Of a DNA stretch of 22,340 nucleotides, positions 7,759-15,366 are shown in pieces. Location: positions 1-22,340 of the forward strand of contig CAYPIB010000043.1 of assembly GCA_964410675.1 (NCBI GenBank). Direction: 5' to 3'. This DNA comes from RGIG3040 sp964410675. Its GTDB lineage: Bacteria; Bacillota; Clostridia; Lachnospirales; Lachnospiraceae. The position numbers were made by a program, and so were the translations under genes. Under the pieces are notes generated by a model. It did no database searches and had not been told where the DNA came from. It saw nothing but the letters and a program-made list of their open reading frames with translations. Each line of letters opens with the position of its first letter. Position 1 is the stretch's first letter.

Positions 7759-9216
7759 ATGAATAAAAATATATATGATGTCATTATTATCGGGGCGGGA
7801 GTGAGCGGCTGTGCAGCGGCGAGAGAAATGTCAAGATATAATCGGAAAATTGCTGTCTTTGAGCGGGAATCGGATATTTGTGAGGGAACCTCTAAGGCCA
7901 ACAGCGGAATCGTTCATGCCGGTCATGATACTACCCCCGGCACACTGAAAGCAAAATTAAATGCCGAGGGAAGCAGGCTTATGAAGGAGCTTTCAAAAGA
8001 CCTTGATTTTCCGTATAAGCAGAATGGTTCATTGGTGCTTTGCTTCGATGAAAAGGATAGAGATAAATTAAACGAGCTGTATGAAAAGGGGCTGAAAAAT
8101 AAAGTCACAGGACTTCAGATATTAGAGACCAAGGAAGTACGGTTATTGGAGCCTAATATTTCAGGGGATGTTGTGGCGGCTTTATATGCACCGACCGGAG
8201 GAATTGTTTGTCCCTTTGGATTAAATATTGCTCTGGCGGAAAACGCTTTTGAAAACGGTGCTGAGTTTTATTTAAATACCGAAGTAGAGCAGATAGTAAA
8301 GAAAGAGGACGGATATGTTATCCAGAGCTCAAAAGGGGAGTTTTTTAGCAAGATTGTGATTAATGCCGCCGGTGTTTATGCCGATAAATTGCACAATATG
8401 GTCAGCGATAAAAAGCTCTCGATTGTACCGCGAAAAGGGGAATATTGTCTTTTTGATAAGACGGTGGGCAATTATGTTTCGCATACAATTTTTCAATTGC
8501 CGACTCAGTATGGCAAAGGTGTATTAGTGACTCCAACGGTGCATGGGAATCTTTTGATGGGACCGACAGCGGTAGATATTTCAAATAAGGAAGGGGTAAA
8601 TACTACAGGGGATGGATTAGAGGAGGTATTAAAAAGAGGAGCTCTTAGTATAAAAAACTTATCGAGTGACAAAATTATTACTTCCTTTGCAGGACTTAGA
8701 GCCCACTGCGAAACTGATGAGAAGGAAGGTGATTTTATTATTGAAGAGGCAGAGGATGCCAAAGGCTTTATTGATATTGCCGGAATTGAGTCACCGGGAC
8801 TTTCTTGTGCTCCGGCGATTGGCGTTTATGTATCAGACTTGGTTCAAGAGCTTTCTCCGGCATCTCTTAAGAGTGATTTTAAGTCAGTCCGAAGGGGGAT
8901 TCCAGAAATAGCTTCTGCTGATAAAGATGAACGAAAAGCTCTCATTAAAAAGAATCCGGCATATGCCAATGTCGTATGCCGCTGTGAATTAGTGACAGAG
9001 GGTGAGATTGTTGAGGCGATTCACAGGCCCCTTGGTGCAACTACGCTGGATGGGGTGAAGCGCCGTGTAAGAGCAGGGATGGGACGCTGTCAATCAGGGT
9101 TTTGTGCGCCGAAGGCAGTCGAGATATTAGCAAGGGAGCTTGGAAAAGACATCAGTGAAATTACGAAATCGGGTGGGGAATCCTACTTCCTAAAAGGGTA
9201 CAATAAGTTTATTTAA
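7759..9216 (+). CDS. GlpA-like FAD-dependent dehydrogenase with C-terminal BFD-type [2Fe-2S] domain
   Basis: 485 residues. The N-terminal Rossmann motif VIIIGAGVSGCAAAREM binds FAD, and GTSKANSGIVHAGHD is typical of the glycerol-3-phosphate dehydrogenase/DAO group. A long DAO-type domain follows. The C-terminal domain has Cys407, Cys409, Cys444 and Cys449 (CRC and CQSGFC), the ligand set of a bacterioferritin-associated-ferredoxin-like [2Fe-2S] domain. This arrangement is known from anaerobic GlpA and its clostridial relatives. With the next two genes it forms the familiar set FAD dehydrogenase, FAD/NAD oxidoreductase, DUF1667. Glycerol-3-phosphate is the likely but unproven substrate. A GTG at 7741 gives 6 more residues, but the ATG at 7759 has the better ribosome site (AAGAAGGG, 5-base spacer). 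Confidence 0.9.
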   Translation: MNKNIYDVIIIGAGVSGCAAAREMSRYNRKIAVFERESDICEGTSKANSGIVHAGHDTTPGTLKAKLNAEGSRLMKELSKDLDFPYKQNGSLVLCFDEKDRDKLNELYEKGLKNKVTGLQILETKEVRLLEPNISGDVVAALYAPTGGIVCPFGLNIALAENAFENGAEFYLNTEVEQIVKKEDGYVIQSSKGEFFSKIVINAAGVYADKLHNMVSDKKLSIVPRKGEYCLFDKTVGNYVSHTIFQLPTQYGKGVLVTPTVHGNLLMGPTAVDISNKEGVNTTGDGLEEVLKRGALSIKNLSSDKIITSFAGLRAHCETDEKEGDFIIEEAEDAKGFIDIAGIESPGLSCAPAIGVYVSDLVQELSPASLKSDFKSVRRGIPEIASADKDERKALIKKNPAYANVVCRCELVTEGEIVEAIHRPLGATTLDGVKRRVRAGMGRCQSGFCAPKAVEILARELGKDISEITKSGGESYFLKGYNKFI

Positions 9217-9245
9217 TACTCTGTGGCAATGATTGGAGGATATGA

Positions 9246-10250
9246 ATGAATCGGCAAGTAGATATTGCAATTATTGGCGGGGGACCTGCCGGGCTTGCAG
9301 CGGCGGTGGCAGCATATGGTGCCGGAATTGATAATATTCTTATTATAGAACGTGATGTGGAGCTGGGCGGCATTTTAAATCAGTGTATTCATAATGGCTT
9401 CGGACTTCATATCTTTAAGGAGGAATTGACGGGACCGGAATATGCGGCCAGATATATTGAACAGATGAATGAGCTGTGTATCCCTTATTTCATTGAAACA
9501 ATCGTCGTTGATATCGCGGTAAAGGATGACAGAAAGATTGTCACCGCAATGAATCAGGAAGAGGGACTTTTTGAAATAGAGGCAAAGGCTGTTATATTGG
9601 CAATGGGATGCAGAGAACGATCCAGAGGAGCATTAAATATTCCGGGCTATCGGCCGGCGGGAGTTTATTCGGCAGGAACAGCACAGCGTTTTGTCAATAT
9701 AGAAGGACGGATGCCGGGGAAAGAGGCAGTTATATTAGGTTCTGGTGATATTGGCTTGATTATGGCAAGGAGGATGACATTAGAGGGTGCCAAGGTAAAA
9801 ATGGTAGTTGAGATTATGCCGCAGTCGGGTGGTCTTAAAAGGAATATTGTGCAATGCTTGGATGATTATGATATTCCGTTAAAACTTAAACATACAGTCA
9901 TTGATATTGATGGAAAGGAACGAGTGAAAGGAGTAACGATAGCAGAGGTTGACGAAAACAGAAAACCAATTCCGGGCACAGAGGAATATGTAAGCTGTGA
10001 TACTTTGTTACTTTCCTGTGGGTTAATACCTGAAAATGAGTTATCACTTGGACTTGGGGTGGAGTTAAATGCTGATACATCGGGACCGATTGTAAATGAA
10101 AGTCTTGAAACCAATATCGAAGGAGTGTTTGCATGTGGAAATGTGCTTCATGTCCATGATTTAGTTGATCATGTTTCCAAGGAAGCAGAAAATGCCGGTG
10201 CTCATGCGGCAGCATTTGTCAAAGGAGATAGAGATGCAAAAATCAAATAA
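9246..10250 (+). CDS. FAD/NAD(P)-dependent oxidoreductase, partner of the GlpA-like enzyme
   Basis: 334 residues with the pyridine-nucleotide-disulfide oxidoreductase fold. The FAD motif is IAIIGGGPAGLAAAVAA near the N-terminus. A second Rossmann motif, VILGSGDIGLIMARRM in mid-protein, is for NAD(P). The C-terminal FAD contact is GVFACGNVLHVHDLVDHV. GILNQCIHNGFG near residue 40 is typical of this partner family. A strong GGAGG precedes the ATG. It probably passes electrons between NAD(H) and the [2Fe-2S]-containing dehydrogenase upstream, as a soluble complex, in place of the membrane-bound GlpB/GlpC of enterobacteria; that role is inferred from gene order. Its end overlaps the DUF1667 gene by 17 bases. 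Confidence 0.9.
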   Translation: MNRQVDIAIIGGGPAGLAAAVAAYGAGIDNILIIERDVELGGILNQCIHNGFGLHIFKEELTGPEYAARYIEQMNELCIPYFIETIVVDIAVKDDRKIVTAMNQEEGLFEIEAKAVILAMGCRERSRGALNIPGYRPAGVYSAGTAQRFVNIEGRMPGKEAVILGSGDIGLIMARRMTLEGAKVKMVVEIMPQSGGLKRNIVQCLDDYDIPLKLKHTVIDIDGKERVKGVTIAEVDENRKPIPGTEEYVSCDTLLLSCGLIPENELSLGLGVELNADTSGPIVNESLETNIEGVFACGNVLHVHDLVDHVSKEAENAGAHAAAFVKGDRDAKIK

Positions 10251-10620
10251 AAAAGAACTTGTCTGTATTCGGTGTCCGATTGGCTGTAGGATGACAGTGA
10301 TTAAAAATAAGGATGGTAATCTTTCGATAACGGGGAATACTTGTAAGCGTGGGGAGGAATACGCCAGAAAAGAATTGACGAATCCCACAAGAATCATTAC
10401 TTCAACGGTAAGAATAAAAGGAAGCAGTGATTATGTAGTACCGGTAAAGACAAAAGGTGAGATTCCAAAAGAAAAGATGAAAGACTGCATGGAAGCGTTG
10501 AAGCTGGCAGAAGCAGTAGTGCCGATTCAGATTGGTGATATTGTTCTTGCAAATGCAGCAAATACAGGTGTTGCTGTCGTAGCAACCAAAAATATAAAAA
10601 CAGAAGAGGTAAAAGTATGA
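10234..10620 (+). CDS. DUF1667 family protein, third subunit-like gene of the FAD oxidoreductase set
   Basis: The ATG at 10234 has a strong site (AAAGGAGAT) and gives 128 residues, a usual DUF1667 length. An in-frame ATG at 10165 lies inside the previous gene and has no good ribosome site. The N-terminus has CIRCPIGC and, further on, GNTCKRGEEYA, giving four cysteines that could bind a metal or an iron-sulfur cluster. The C-terminal half contains IPIGDIVL-type strands (PIQIGDIVLANAANTGV). The family almost always accompanies the GlpA-like and FAD/NAD genes found here, so it is probably a subunit or assembly partner. Its biochemical role is not established. Confidence 0.9.
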   Translation: MQKSNKKELVCIRCPIGCRMTVIKNKDGNLSITGNTCKRGEEYARKELTNPTRIITSTVRIKGSSDYVVPVKTKGEIPKEKMKDCMEALKLAEAVVPIQIGDIVLANAANTGVAVVATKNIKTEEVKV

Positions 10621-10853
10621 ATCCAATGAAATTTCTACAATTACAAAATGCATGGAACCGTTTTAAAAAGAATCATCCTAAGTTTCCGCTTTTTATGAGT
10701 GCATTAGCAAATGCCGGATTAGAAGAGAATACTATTATAGAAATAAAAGTTACAACACCGTCAGGGAAGGCATACAATTCCAATTTGAAGCTTACTTCAT
10801 CGGATTTAGAATTAATCAAAGGGCTAAAGGAACTTGCGGGTGATCATAAATAG
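10617..10853 (+). CDS. Small conserved-looking protein of unknown function (78 aa)
   Basis: The start overlaps the DUF1667 stop as ATGA, a sign of translational coupling, and the gene ends just before a terminator, so it is the last gene of the operon. The 78 residues contain a basic helix (QNAWNRFKKNHPKFP), a short strand pair (TIIEIKVTTPSGKAY) and a final helix (DLELIKGLKELAG). There are no cysteines, signal peptide or membrane segment. I believe similar small proteins occur in Lachnospiraceae, but I cannot name a family. An accessory role to the flavoenzymes is possible from context only. Confidence 0.75.
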   Translation: MNPMKFLQLQNAWNRFKKNHPKFPLFMSALANAGLEENTIIEIKVTTPSGKAYNSNLKLTSSDLELIKGLKELAGDHK

Positions 10854-10861
10854 TAATAATT

Positions 10862-10905
10862 AAAAACGTTTTAGAGTCAGTCGAGTTGATTTCTAAAATG
10901 TTTTT
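10862..10905 (+). terminator. Intrinsic terminator of the flavoenzyme operon
   Basis: AAAAACGTTTTAGA (10862-10875) pairs with TCTAAAATGTTTTT (10892-10905), with one G-T wobble, followed by further T residues. It lies 8 bases after the stop of the 78-aa gene. Confidence 0.85.
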
Positions 10906-11000
10906 TTATTTTAGTGAACCAACTTGAAAGTTATTACAATGTATAAGTGAAGGGCAAGACAATCCCCTTCGATAAGACGTCTTTAGAAGTGGAGAATCAA

Positions 11001-11537
11001 ATGATTAAATCAGAATTAGAAAAGTGTATCGCTGAGTATGGAAAGGACATTTACTCATTTTGTAAGCATATTACATACAATCTACAGGAAGCTGATGACT
11101 TGTATCAGGATACTTTTTTAAAAGCAATCGAGTTAAGCGATAGGATAAATTACGAAAATAATCCGAAAAGCTATTTACTTTCCATTGCTCTGCGGATATG
11201 GAAAAATAGGAAAAGAAAGTATGCCTGGAGAAAGCGGATTGCAGACACGCAGTCACTGGTGGAAGAACAGGGAGTGGAAGCGAGCCTCATCTCAAATAAG
11301 ACACCTGAGGAGCAAATTATCGGTCAGGAAGAAAAGCGGCTTGTGAAACAGGCTGTTGACCAGCTGCCGGAGCGTTTAAGAGTGATAGTACTGCTTTTTT
11401 ATATGGAAGAATTATCGGTGACGCAGATTGCCCTTATTTTGAAAATACCGCAAGGAACAGTAAAAAGTAGATTGTATCAGGCAAGAAAATCATTAGAAAA
11501 AGAATTGGAGGATGTTTTAGATGAAAAAAGATATTGA
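11001..11537 (+). CDS. ECF-type RNA polymerase sigma factor
   Basis: 178 residues from the ATG at 11001, which has AGTGGAG 6 bases upstream. A GTG at 10947 would add 18 residues (KGKTIPFDKTSLEVENQ) but lacks a ribosome site; that start remains possible. Region 2 is YGKDIYSFCKHI to WKNRKRKYAWRKR, including DDLYQDTFLKA for core binding and -10 recognition. Region 4 is LPERLRVIVLLFYMEELSVTQIALILKIPQGTVKSRLYQARKSL, split by normal helix-turn-helix spacing, for the -35. There is no region 1.1 or 3, as expected for ECF factors. The downstream membrane-anchored gene overlaps by 17 bases and is probably its regulator. Target genes are unknown. Confidence 0.92.
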   Translation: MIKSELEKCIAEYGKDIYSFCKHITYNLQEADDLYQDTFLKAIELSDRINYENNPKSYLLSIALRIWKNRKRKYAWRKRIADTQSLVEEQGVEASLISNKTPEEQIIGQEEKRLVKQAVDQLPERLRVIVLLFYMEELSVTQIALILKIPQGTVKSRLYQARKSLEKELEDVLDEKRY

Positions 11538-12678
11538 CAACATATTAAAACAGGCCCTGACTCCAACCGATGAACCAAATTTCTGGTTAAATCAGAAAAT
11601 ATTGCATCAGACAAAGGAGACGGTTACAATGAAAAATAAAAAAGCAAAAAGAATTCCGGCGATTGTGCTTTCGGCAGCTCTTATAGTAAGCATTGGGTCG
11701 ATTACCACATATGCAGCATGGAAATATTTAACGCCGGATAAGGTGGCAGAGGTTGCAGAGAATAAAAAACTGACGGATGCATTTAAAAGCAAAAATGCGA
11801 TTTCTGTTAATGAGACACAAAGCTATGCTGGTTTTGATGTGACTTTATTAGGAGTTGTTTCAGGAGTAGATATTAGTGAAAGTGTTGAAGAGACAGACGG
11901 TACTTTTGATAACAATAAAACATATGCGGTTGTGGCAATTAAAAACTCCGATGGAACTCCGATGCCGCATACATCTGAAGACGCATACGGTGATTTGTCC
12001 TTCTTTGTTTCTCCGTTAATAAAAGGATATAACCCAAATCAATATAATGCCGTAACAATGCGGGGCGGTTATCAGGATCTTGTTCAAGACGGCATTTTAT
12101 ACCGAATTGGTGAATGTGACAATGTGGAGATGTTTGCGGACCATGATTTATATTTATGTGTTTCCGATAGTACCTTTTATAATCAGGAAGCGTATCACTA
12201 TGATGAAGCAACCGGTGAAATTTCCAGGAATAGCTCTTATGATGGAGTCAATGCTCTTTTTAAACTGCCGCTTGATCAAGCAAAGGCAGATCCGAAAGCA
12301 GTGGAGGCATATATTAAGAATATGGAAGCCGAACAAGAGAGTCCAGACGAAAGCGATGTTGAAGTAACAGAAATGGATGAATGGATAAGAAATATTACAC
12401 CTGAAAATATTGATGAATATGCAGTACGTGTAGAGGAAACTGTTAAAGTGTTGACACCGGATAAAGATGGACATATAAATTCAGAGTTTGAATACAACGG
12501 TTCCAGTGGTTCTGCAACAAATATTTTTTCAGAGTTGTTTCCGGATGCCAAAATTGGAATGTCTAACGGTATCGGTGCTTCCTATTCAGATGATGATTTT
12601 GACAATTTAATTCTTCAGACTTATACGTTAAATGAAGATGGAACTGTAACATTTGCAATTTATGTGCCTAAAAAATAA
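11521..12678 (+). CDS. Membrane-anchored putative anti-sigma factor (DUF4179-like)
   Basis: 385 residues. A short cytoplasmic part (1-44), where MKKDIDNILKQAL could contact the sigma factor, is followed by one membrane segment at about 45-64 (IPAIVLSAALIVSIGSITTY) and a long extracellular part. The start of the outer part (YLTPDKVAEVAENKKL) resembles DUF4179-type sensors paired with clostridial ECF factors. The extracellular region contains acidic stretches and beta-rich segments and probably receives the signal. GGAGG lies 10 bases before the ATG, inside the sigma gene, and the 17-base overlap couples translation. A terminator follows, so the sigma gene and this one form a two-gene unit. Anti-sigma function is inferred from order and topology. 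Confidence 0.8.
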   Translation: MKKDIDNILKQALTPTDEPNFWLNQKILHQTKETVTMKNKKAKRIPAIVLSAALIVSIGSITTYAAWKYLTPDKVAEVAENKKLTDAFKSKNAISVNETQSYAGFDVTLLGVVSGVDISESVEETDGTFDNNKTYAVVAIKNSDGTPMPHTSEDAYGDLSFFVSPLIKGYNPNQYNAVTMRGGYQDLVQDGILYRIGECDNVEMFADHDLYLCVSDSTFYNQEAYHYDEATGEISRNSSYDGVNALFKLPLDQAKADPKAVEAYIKNMEAEQESPDESDVEVTEMDEWIRNITPENIDEYAVRVEETVKVLTPDKDGHINSEFEYNGSSGSATNIFSELFPDAKIGMSNGIGASYSDDDFDNLILQTYTLNEDGTVTFAIYVPKK

Positions 12679-12687
12679 CTATAGTGA

Positions 12688-12725
12688 AAAAAACTTTCTG
12701 CGTTAATATAAGCAGGAAGTTTTTT
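12688..12725 (+). terminator. Intrinsic terminator of the sigma/anti-sigma unit
   Basis: AAAAAACTTTCTGC (12688-12701) pairs with GCAGGAAGTTTTTT (12712-12725), with one wobble pair. The T-run forms the 3' side, 10 bases after the stop codon. Confidence 0.85.
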
Positions 12726-12747
12726 AATCCTCAAATACAATAAATTA

Positions 12748-12756
12748 TGTTATAAT
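12748..12756 (+). promoter_or_regulatory. Extended -10 promoter for the isoprenoid-synthase-like gene
   Basis: TGTTATAAT gives a consensus TATAAT -10 with an upstream TG, spaced correctly for an extended -10 promoter that needs no strong -35. Transcription would begin near 12763. The TTG at 12767 would then have almost no leader, which favours an ATG at 12791 or 12806 as the start. Confidence 0.6.
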
Positions 12757-12790
12757 ATTTACAACTTTGAGTAAAAGAATATTGTTAAGA

Positions 12791-14053
12791 ATGATGGGTG
12801 CAGAGATGACATTTGATAAAGAAAAAGTACTGGATAAGGTATCACAGAAAATAAAGGCGGAATGGCAAAAAACGGAATCAAATCTGCCGGATTTTTTAAT
12901 TTCGTTTCAACAGAATGAAAAAACCGAGAATGAAAAAAGAATCAGTGAGAGTGTAGAGCGAATTAATGAACAGCTTAATAAGCTGCAAAATCCATTGTTT
13001 TCTTTAGGAAAGAAGGAAAAATGGCGGCTGGAGACAGAAAAGATTCTTGAAGAAATTATAATGAATGAACCAATCCTTGGGATGAACGGGGCGATGTCCA
13101 AAGAAACGTTTTATTCCTTTAGCGGGGAAATAAAGAGTTTTTTTAAAAGACTACAGGCATTTGATCGGGAACTTAAAATAGAGGACATGGGACAGGCAAT
13201 TCGCAATTATATGGTTTATGCCATTTTCAAGGAATTAAACGGCTTGCCTCAAAAGTGTTCTTCGGCAATATTCGGCTATAGTATGCTATATCCATATACG
13301 GATAATTATATTGATAGTCCAGAACGTACAGAGGAAGAAAAAAGACATTTTAATAAATTGATTGAAGATAAGCTAAAAGGAGATTCCTACGAGGCTGTTT
13401 CAGTTCATGAGGAAAAAACGGCGGAGTTACTATCTTATATAGAGGAGGATTATAGTAGGCCTGATGATATTTTTCCGGGACTGCTTTCGATGCTTGAAGC
13501 ACAAAGGATAAGCCAGAGGCAGGAAGATGCTTCGATACATTTAACCGAAGAAGAAATTTTGGATATTTCTATTTATAAAGGCGGCTTATCTGTTATGATA
13601 GATCGTTATTTCATCAATAAGCCTTTTAGTGAAAATGATGATTACTTTTATAACAGCTTTGGATTTTTGCTGCAATTATGTGATGATTTACAGGATATTA
13701 CAGAAGATAAAAAAAATGGCAGCCGGACGCTTTTTTCTACTTGTGAGGCTTGTGAGGAAACGGAAAAAAAGATAAATAAGCTGTTACACTATACGCATAA
13801 TCTTTTTGAAAATTGTGATAGTGAAAGAGAGGAATTTTGTTTGTTTTTACTACGCAATTGTTATTTTTTAATTTTATTTTCTGTCATCGGAAGCCGTGAA
13901 CATGTAAGTGACAAGTGGTTTTCGTGGATTGAGGAGAGACTGCCGGTTTCAGCGGCTTATTATAAAGAGTTCAGAGGAAGCTTTGCGTCAAAGGAATTGG
14001 AGAAAAATCAAGAGAAATATCGAAAGGTCATAGATATCTTGATAGAGGAGTAG
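12791..14053 (+). CDS. Class I isoprenoid-synthase-like protein
   Basis: About 420 residues, mostly predicted helix, no signal peptide. Two acidic motifs mark the class I isoprenoid synthase fold: DNYID (171-175), in the place of the first Asp-rich motif, and FLLQLCDDLQDITEDKKNGS with Gln295 and DDLQD (298-302), which closely follows the second DDxxD motif of polyprenyl synthases. Those aspartates bind Mg-diphosphate. The first motif is DxxxD, not DDxxD, and a long charged N-terminal part (about 1-130) is unlike ordinary prenyl synthases, so the substrate is unknown and the reaction could be atypical. Start sites at 12767 (TTG), 12791 and 12806 are all possible; none has a strong ribosome site. 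The PP-loop gene begins 73 bases downstream. Confidence 0.75.
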   Translation: MMGAEMTFDKEKVLDKVSQKIKAEWQKTESNLPDFLISFQQNEKTENEKRISESVERINEQLNKLQNPLFSLGKKEKWRLETEKILEEIIMNEPILGMNGAMSKETFYSFSGEIKSFFKRLQAFDRELKIEDMGQAIRNYMVYAIFKELNGLPQKCSSAIFGYSMLYPYTDNYIDSPERTEEEKRHFNKLIEDKLKGDSYEAVSVHEEKTAELLSYIEEDYSRPDDIFPGLLSMLEAQRISQRQEDASIHLTEEEILDISIYKGGLSVMIDRYFINKPFSENDDYFYNSFGFLLQLCDDLQDITEDKKNGSRTLFSTCEACEETEKKINKLLHYTHNLFENCDSEREEFCLFLLRNCYFLILFSVIGSREHVSDKWFSWIEERLPVSAAYYKEFRGSFASKELEKNQEKYRKVIDILIEE

Positions 14054-14126
14054 TTTATTTTATCATATTTCCATCACATTTTTTTAATAAAGTGAATACG
14101 AAAATAAAGAAGAAAGAGGTTCACTA

Positions 14127-15116
14127 GTGAAAAAATGTGTAAAATGTGGTCTGGAAGAAGACTACACAGGTATTAAGTTTGATGAAAAACATGTGTGTAA
14201 TTACTGCAATTTTTATGAAGCTCATAAACGGGAACTTCATGACGAAGCTGCGCTTGAGCAAAAATTTCTGGACAAAATAGCAAGGGCAAAAGAGCAGGCA
14301 AAGAAAAGCGGTGCAAAATATGACTGCTTAGTCGGATTTAGCGGTGGTAAGGATAGTACATACATCATATATCAGTTAGTGAAAAAGTATCATATGCGTG
14401 TTTTGGCATTTACTTTTAACAATGGATTTTCTACGAAATATGGTGAAAATAATATTAAAAATGCGCTATCAAAGTTAAGTGTAGATCATATTACATTTAG
14501 CTTGAATGACAAGGACCTTCGTAAGCAATATGCAACAGGTGTTAAAATGATGAAGAATTTCTGTTCTGTGTGTTTTCATAACATGCATTACTATAGTTAT
14601 CTATTGGCACATCAAAATAAAATCCCTCTTATAGTGAATGGCCGTACGATTGGGCAAATTTTGCAATGTGCGGAAAATACAGATAGAATTGAGCCGTTTG
14701 AGACAGCAAAGACTTTAAAAGATTTTGAACATCAAATGTTTCGAGGTGCAGAAGAAATAGCGAAAAAGGCATGGAAGATAGATTATTTAGAAGATATAGA
14801 AGAAATAGAAGCAGTTTCTTATTTTGCCTATCATAATATAAGTGAAGAAGAAACGATGAAATTTTTAGAAGAAAAGATTGGCTGGGAACGTTCCAAGGTG
14901 AAGGGCGGGCATGCGGACTGCTTTGCACATTCGATGGCAGAGTATATGAGCATACAAAAGCATGGGTATCCGGTCAGAAAAGGGGAGCTGGCAGTTTTAG
15001 TACGAAAGGGCGAGTTGAGCATAGAAGAGGCAGCAGAAATTTTAGCTGTTAATATGGAACAGTATAGTGAATTACCACAGGAAGAAAAGGACAAGTTTTA
15101 TAATCGAATTAAGTAA
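14127..15116 (+). CDS. N-type PP-loop ATP pyrophosphatase, N-acetyl sugar amidotransferase/AANH-like
   Basis: 329 residues from a GTG start behind AGAAAGAGGT. Zinc-ribbon-like pairs C4xxC7 and C24xxC27 frame IKFDEKHVCNYC, as in WbpG-type amidotransferases. The PP-loop SGGKDST (72-78) binds ATP and activates a carbonyl by adenylation. A third pair, C146xxC149 (FCSVCFHNMHYYS), resembles the CxxC of PP-loop thiolases and amidotransferases. The C-terminal quarter ends in helix repeats (RKGELAVLVRKGELSIEEAAEIL). The expected chemistry is replacement of an activated oxygen by N or S, but no glutaminase or sulfur donor lies nearby and the neighbouring carrier protein is not a sugar gene. A carrier-bound acyl substrate is a possible alternative. 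It is 18 bases from the carrier gene. Confidence 0.82.
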   Translation: MKKCVKCGLEEDYTGIKFDEKHVCNYCNFYEAHKRELHDEAALEQKFLDKIARAKEQAKKSGAKYDCLVGFSGGKDSTYIIYQLVKKYHMRVLAFTFNNGFSTKYGENNIKNALSKLSVDHITFSLNDKDLRKQYATGVKMMKNFCSVCFHNMHYYSYLLAHQNKIPLIVNGRTIGQILQCAENTDRIEPFETAKTLKDFEHQMFRGAEEIAKKAWKIDYLEDIEEIEAVSYFAYHNISEEETMKFLEEKIGWERSKVKGGHADCFAHSMAEYMSIQKHGYPVRKGELAVLVRKGELSIEEAAEILAVNMEQYSELPQEEKDKFYNRIK

Positions 15117-15134
15117 AAGACTGGAGGATAAGAG

Positions 15135-15365
15135 ATGGAAAAATTAATGAAAATATTAACACAACTTAGACCAGAGGTGGATTTCGATAAGGAAGACAAG
15201 TTAATTGATAATAGTATTCTTGATTCCTTTGACCTGGTTACGCTGGTAGGTGAAATAAATGAGTTTTTTGATGTGGAAATTGGGTTTTCAGAGATGGAGC
15301 CGGAAAACTTTAATTCAGCTGTTAATATGTATAAAATGATTTGTGAATTGGAAAATGAGATATGA
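15135..15365 (+). CDS. Stand-alone acyl/peptidyl carrier protein
   Basis: 76 acidic residues behind a strong GGAGG. Ser31 in ILDSFDLVTLV is the expected 4'-phosphopantetheine attachment site, followed by EINEFFDVEI, the usual second helix of carrier proteins. The sequence is closer to DltC- or NRPS-type carriers than to the fatty-acid AcpP, whose motif is DSLDTVE. Nothing in the window is an obvious loading, condensing or phosphopantetheinyl transferase enzyme, so those must act from elsewhere. It follows the PP-loop gene closely, and its stop is 1 base from the response-regulator ATG, an unusual coupling. The substrate it carries is unknown. Confidence 0.88.
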   Translation: MEKLMKILTQLRPEVDFDKEDKLIDNSILDSFDLVTLVGEINEFFDVEIGFSEMEPENFNSAVNMYKMICELENEI

Positions 15366-15366
15366 T

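Noticed and set aside
9866..10215. Two minus-strand open frames inside the FAD/NAD oxidoreductase
   Set aside because: Both lie opposite well-supported coding sequence and have no start signals or recognisable domains.
10165..10233. Longer start for the DUF1667 protein
   Set aside because: It lies wholly inside the preceding gene, lacks a ribosome site and gives an N-terminus unlike the family.
12767..12790. TTG start for the isoprenoid-synthase-like protein
   Set aside because: The predicted transcription start is near 12763, so a TTG at 12767 would have almost no leader and no ribosome site.
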